From assembly GCF_009192775.1 (NCBI RefSeq), contig NZ_VTFX01000003.1, forward strand, positions 186,001 through 250,000: 64,000 nt of DNA. Direction: 5' to 3'. Positions within the stretch are counted from its first letter, which is position 1. Each line of letters starts with the position of its first letter. The notes under the pieces were generated by a model. It worked only from the letters and a program-made list of their open reading frames with translations, did not search any database and was not told where the DNA came from. Origin of the DNA: Arthrobacter yangruifuii (GTDB lineage Bacteria > Actinomycetota > Actinomycetes > Actinomycetales > Micrococcaceae). Below, piece by piece: positions 63,080 through 64,000 of the stretch. Position numbers and translations under genes: made by a program.

Positions 63080-64000
63080 CTAGCGCTGTTCGATCGATGC
63101 GGAGTCGTCGGCCTTGGCCTCAACCTCGGCAGGCGACTCGTGGTGATGCGCGTTCTCGAGTTCGGACGGCGTCACCGGGGCAACGCGGTCCTCGAAGAAG
63201 AAGCGGGACAGCTTTGCGCGCCGCTTTTCCTTCCCGGAGACCTTGCCGTTGGCGTCCGGCTGGGCCGGAAGGGCCTTGTAGGACTCGAAGTCCACCAGAC
63301 GGTAGCGCTTGTATTCGTCCAGCGGCTCGTGCACCTCGATGTACTCGCCGTGCGGGAGACGGACAATGCGTCCGCTCTCGACGCCGTGCAGGACAATCTC
63401 GCGGTCCTTGCGCTGCAGTGCCAGGGCAATGCGGCGGGCAATGATGAAGGCCAGGATCGGACCGACGAAGAACAGGACCCGCAGCCAGTACGTCACATCG
63501 TTCAGCGACACATGGAAGTGCGTGGCGATGAGGTCGGAGCTGGCAGCTGCCCACATCACGCAGTAGAACACGACGCCGGCGACGCCGACGGCAGTGCGGT
63601 ACGGGGCGTTGCGCGGGCGGTCCAGAAGGTTGTGGACGCGCTTGTCCTTGGTCAGCCAGGCTTCGATCCACGGCCACGTGAAGAGCAGCGTGAAGACGAG
63701 TCCTGCCGGGCCCAGGGCGGGCAGCAGCACGTTCAGCGACAGTGTGTTGTCACCCCACGGGAACGGGATGACCCATTCCAGCGGGAACCCGCCCAGGTAG
63801 CCCGGCATCAGGCGCAGGGCGCCGTCAACCCAGCCGATGTACCAGTCAGGCTGGGTACCTGCGGACACGGGGGAGGGATCGTAGGGACCGTAGTTCCAGA
63901 TCGGGTTGATGGTGAAGAAGCCCGCGATGATGGCGATCACGCCGAAGACGATGAAGAAGAAACCGCCGGCCTTGGCAGCGTAGACGGGGCCGACCGGGTA
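63080..64000 (-). CDS. qcrB: Cytochrome bc1 (bcc) complex cytochrome b subunit, C-terminal part (5' truncated by window)
   Basis: QcrB is the di-heme cytochrome b of the menaquinol:cytochrome c complex that works with the aa3 oxidase encoded by ctaC-ctaD-ctaF. The window holds about 306 C-terminal residues; the frame stays open to base 64000. Visible parts include NPIWNYGPYDPSPVSAGTQP and PDWYIGWVDGALRLMPG, the Qo-site PDWY motif, followed by several transmembrane helices (NVLLPALGPAGLVFTLLFTW). The long charged C-terminal tail (about 110 residues) is typical of actinobacterial QcrB. Confidence 0.95.
   Translation of the reverse strand, partial: YPVGPVYAAKAGGFFFIVFGVIAIIAGFFTINPIWNYGPYDPSPVSAGTQPDWYIGWVDGALRLMPGYLGGFPLEWVIPFPWGDNTLSLNVLLPALGPAGLVFTLLFTWPWIEAWLTKDKRVHNLLDRPRNAPYRTAVGVAGVVFYCVMWAAASSDLIATHFHVSLNDVTYWLRVLFFVGPILAFIIARRIALALQRKDREIVLHGVESGRIVRLPHGEYIEVHEPLDEYKRYRLVDFESYKALPAQPDANGKVSGKEKRRAKLSRFFFEDRVAPVTPSELENAHHHESPAEVEAKADDSASIEQR

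Overview
The window is a gene-dense, high-GC stretch of bacterial chromosome. It most likely comes from a member of the Micrococcaceae close to Arthrobacter. Supporting features are the actinobacteria-specific genes (integration host factor mIHF, cytochrome oxidase subunit IV CtaF, DUF3043 and DUF3097 proteins, a degenerate PriA), frequent GTG/TTG starts, and the order carB-pyrF-mihF-gmk-rpoZ-coaBC-metK-priA. The assignment is inferred from protein character and gene order, not from a database search. Almost everything is core chromosome. I see no insertion sequence, prophage, CRISPR array, rRNA or tRNA gene.

Layout. 1-7.5 kb: pyrimidine and nucleotide genes, CoA and SAM synthesis, and priA, all on the plus strand. 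7.6-12.2 kb: a minus-strand block with hsp20 (HspR- and HrcA-type operators), a metallo-beta-lactamase-fold hydrolase, a DUF222/HNH (13E12-type) protein with an SOS-box-like site, a possible tiny membrane protein and a phosphotransferase. 12.2-13.7 kb: an OhrR-type MarR regulator with its operator and an NADP-dependent oxidoreductase. 13.7-16.6 kb: a minus-strand operon of aldo/keto reductase, alpha/beta hydrolase and glycosyltransferase. 16.8-19.2 kb: glpF-glpK. 19.3-22.6 kb: an overlapping three-gene operon (flavin monooxygenase, BASS-family transporter, SDR epimerase), convergent with an ECF sigma factor that carries a SnoaL-like tail. 23.9-27.7 kb: leuS behind a Leu leader peptide, then a DegV protein. 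27.8-33.8 kb: a TerD-like protein, comEA-comEC, a probable broken gene and holA. 33.9-38.3 kb: rpsT, an orphan MazF-like protein, lepA-hemW. 38.3-39.7 kb: DUF4870 and DUF3097 proteins. 39.8-48.1 kb: the conserved run hrcA-dnaJ-rsmE, a GerMN lipoprotein on the other strand, and phoH-ybeY-CNNM-era. 48.2-57.6 kb: an LCP protein, leuA with a Leu leader, recO, uppS, a hydrolase, pyrD, a DUF3043 protein and an M20 dipeptidase. 57.7-64 kb: an ErpA-type Fe-S carrier, ctaC-ctaD-ctaF, a GntR regulator, an unknown protein and the 3' part of qcrB.

How the genes work together. The HrcA repressor gene carries a CIRCE operator, and the same kind of site lies over the hsp20 promoter next to a HAIR-type site, so one heat-shock circuit links two distant loci. 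leuS and leuA, 26 kb apart, each carry a short Leu-codon leader ORF, which suggests both respond to charged tRNA-Leu. ctaC-ctaD-ctaF, qcrB and the Fe-S carrier form a respiratory block. phoH-ybeY-era, rsmE, lepA and rpsT serve ribosome assembly and translation.

I found no wholly new defence or mobile system. The most interesting items are regulatory (the double heat-shock operator, two leucine leaders, an SOS-like box in a 13E12-type gene, an OhrR operator driving a non-Ohr gene), the monooxygenase-transporter-epimerase cassette, the orphan MazF with a repeat-built proline-rich arm, the RNase M5-like Toprim signature in the DUF3097 protein, and a probable frameshifted gene between comEC and holA.
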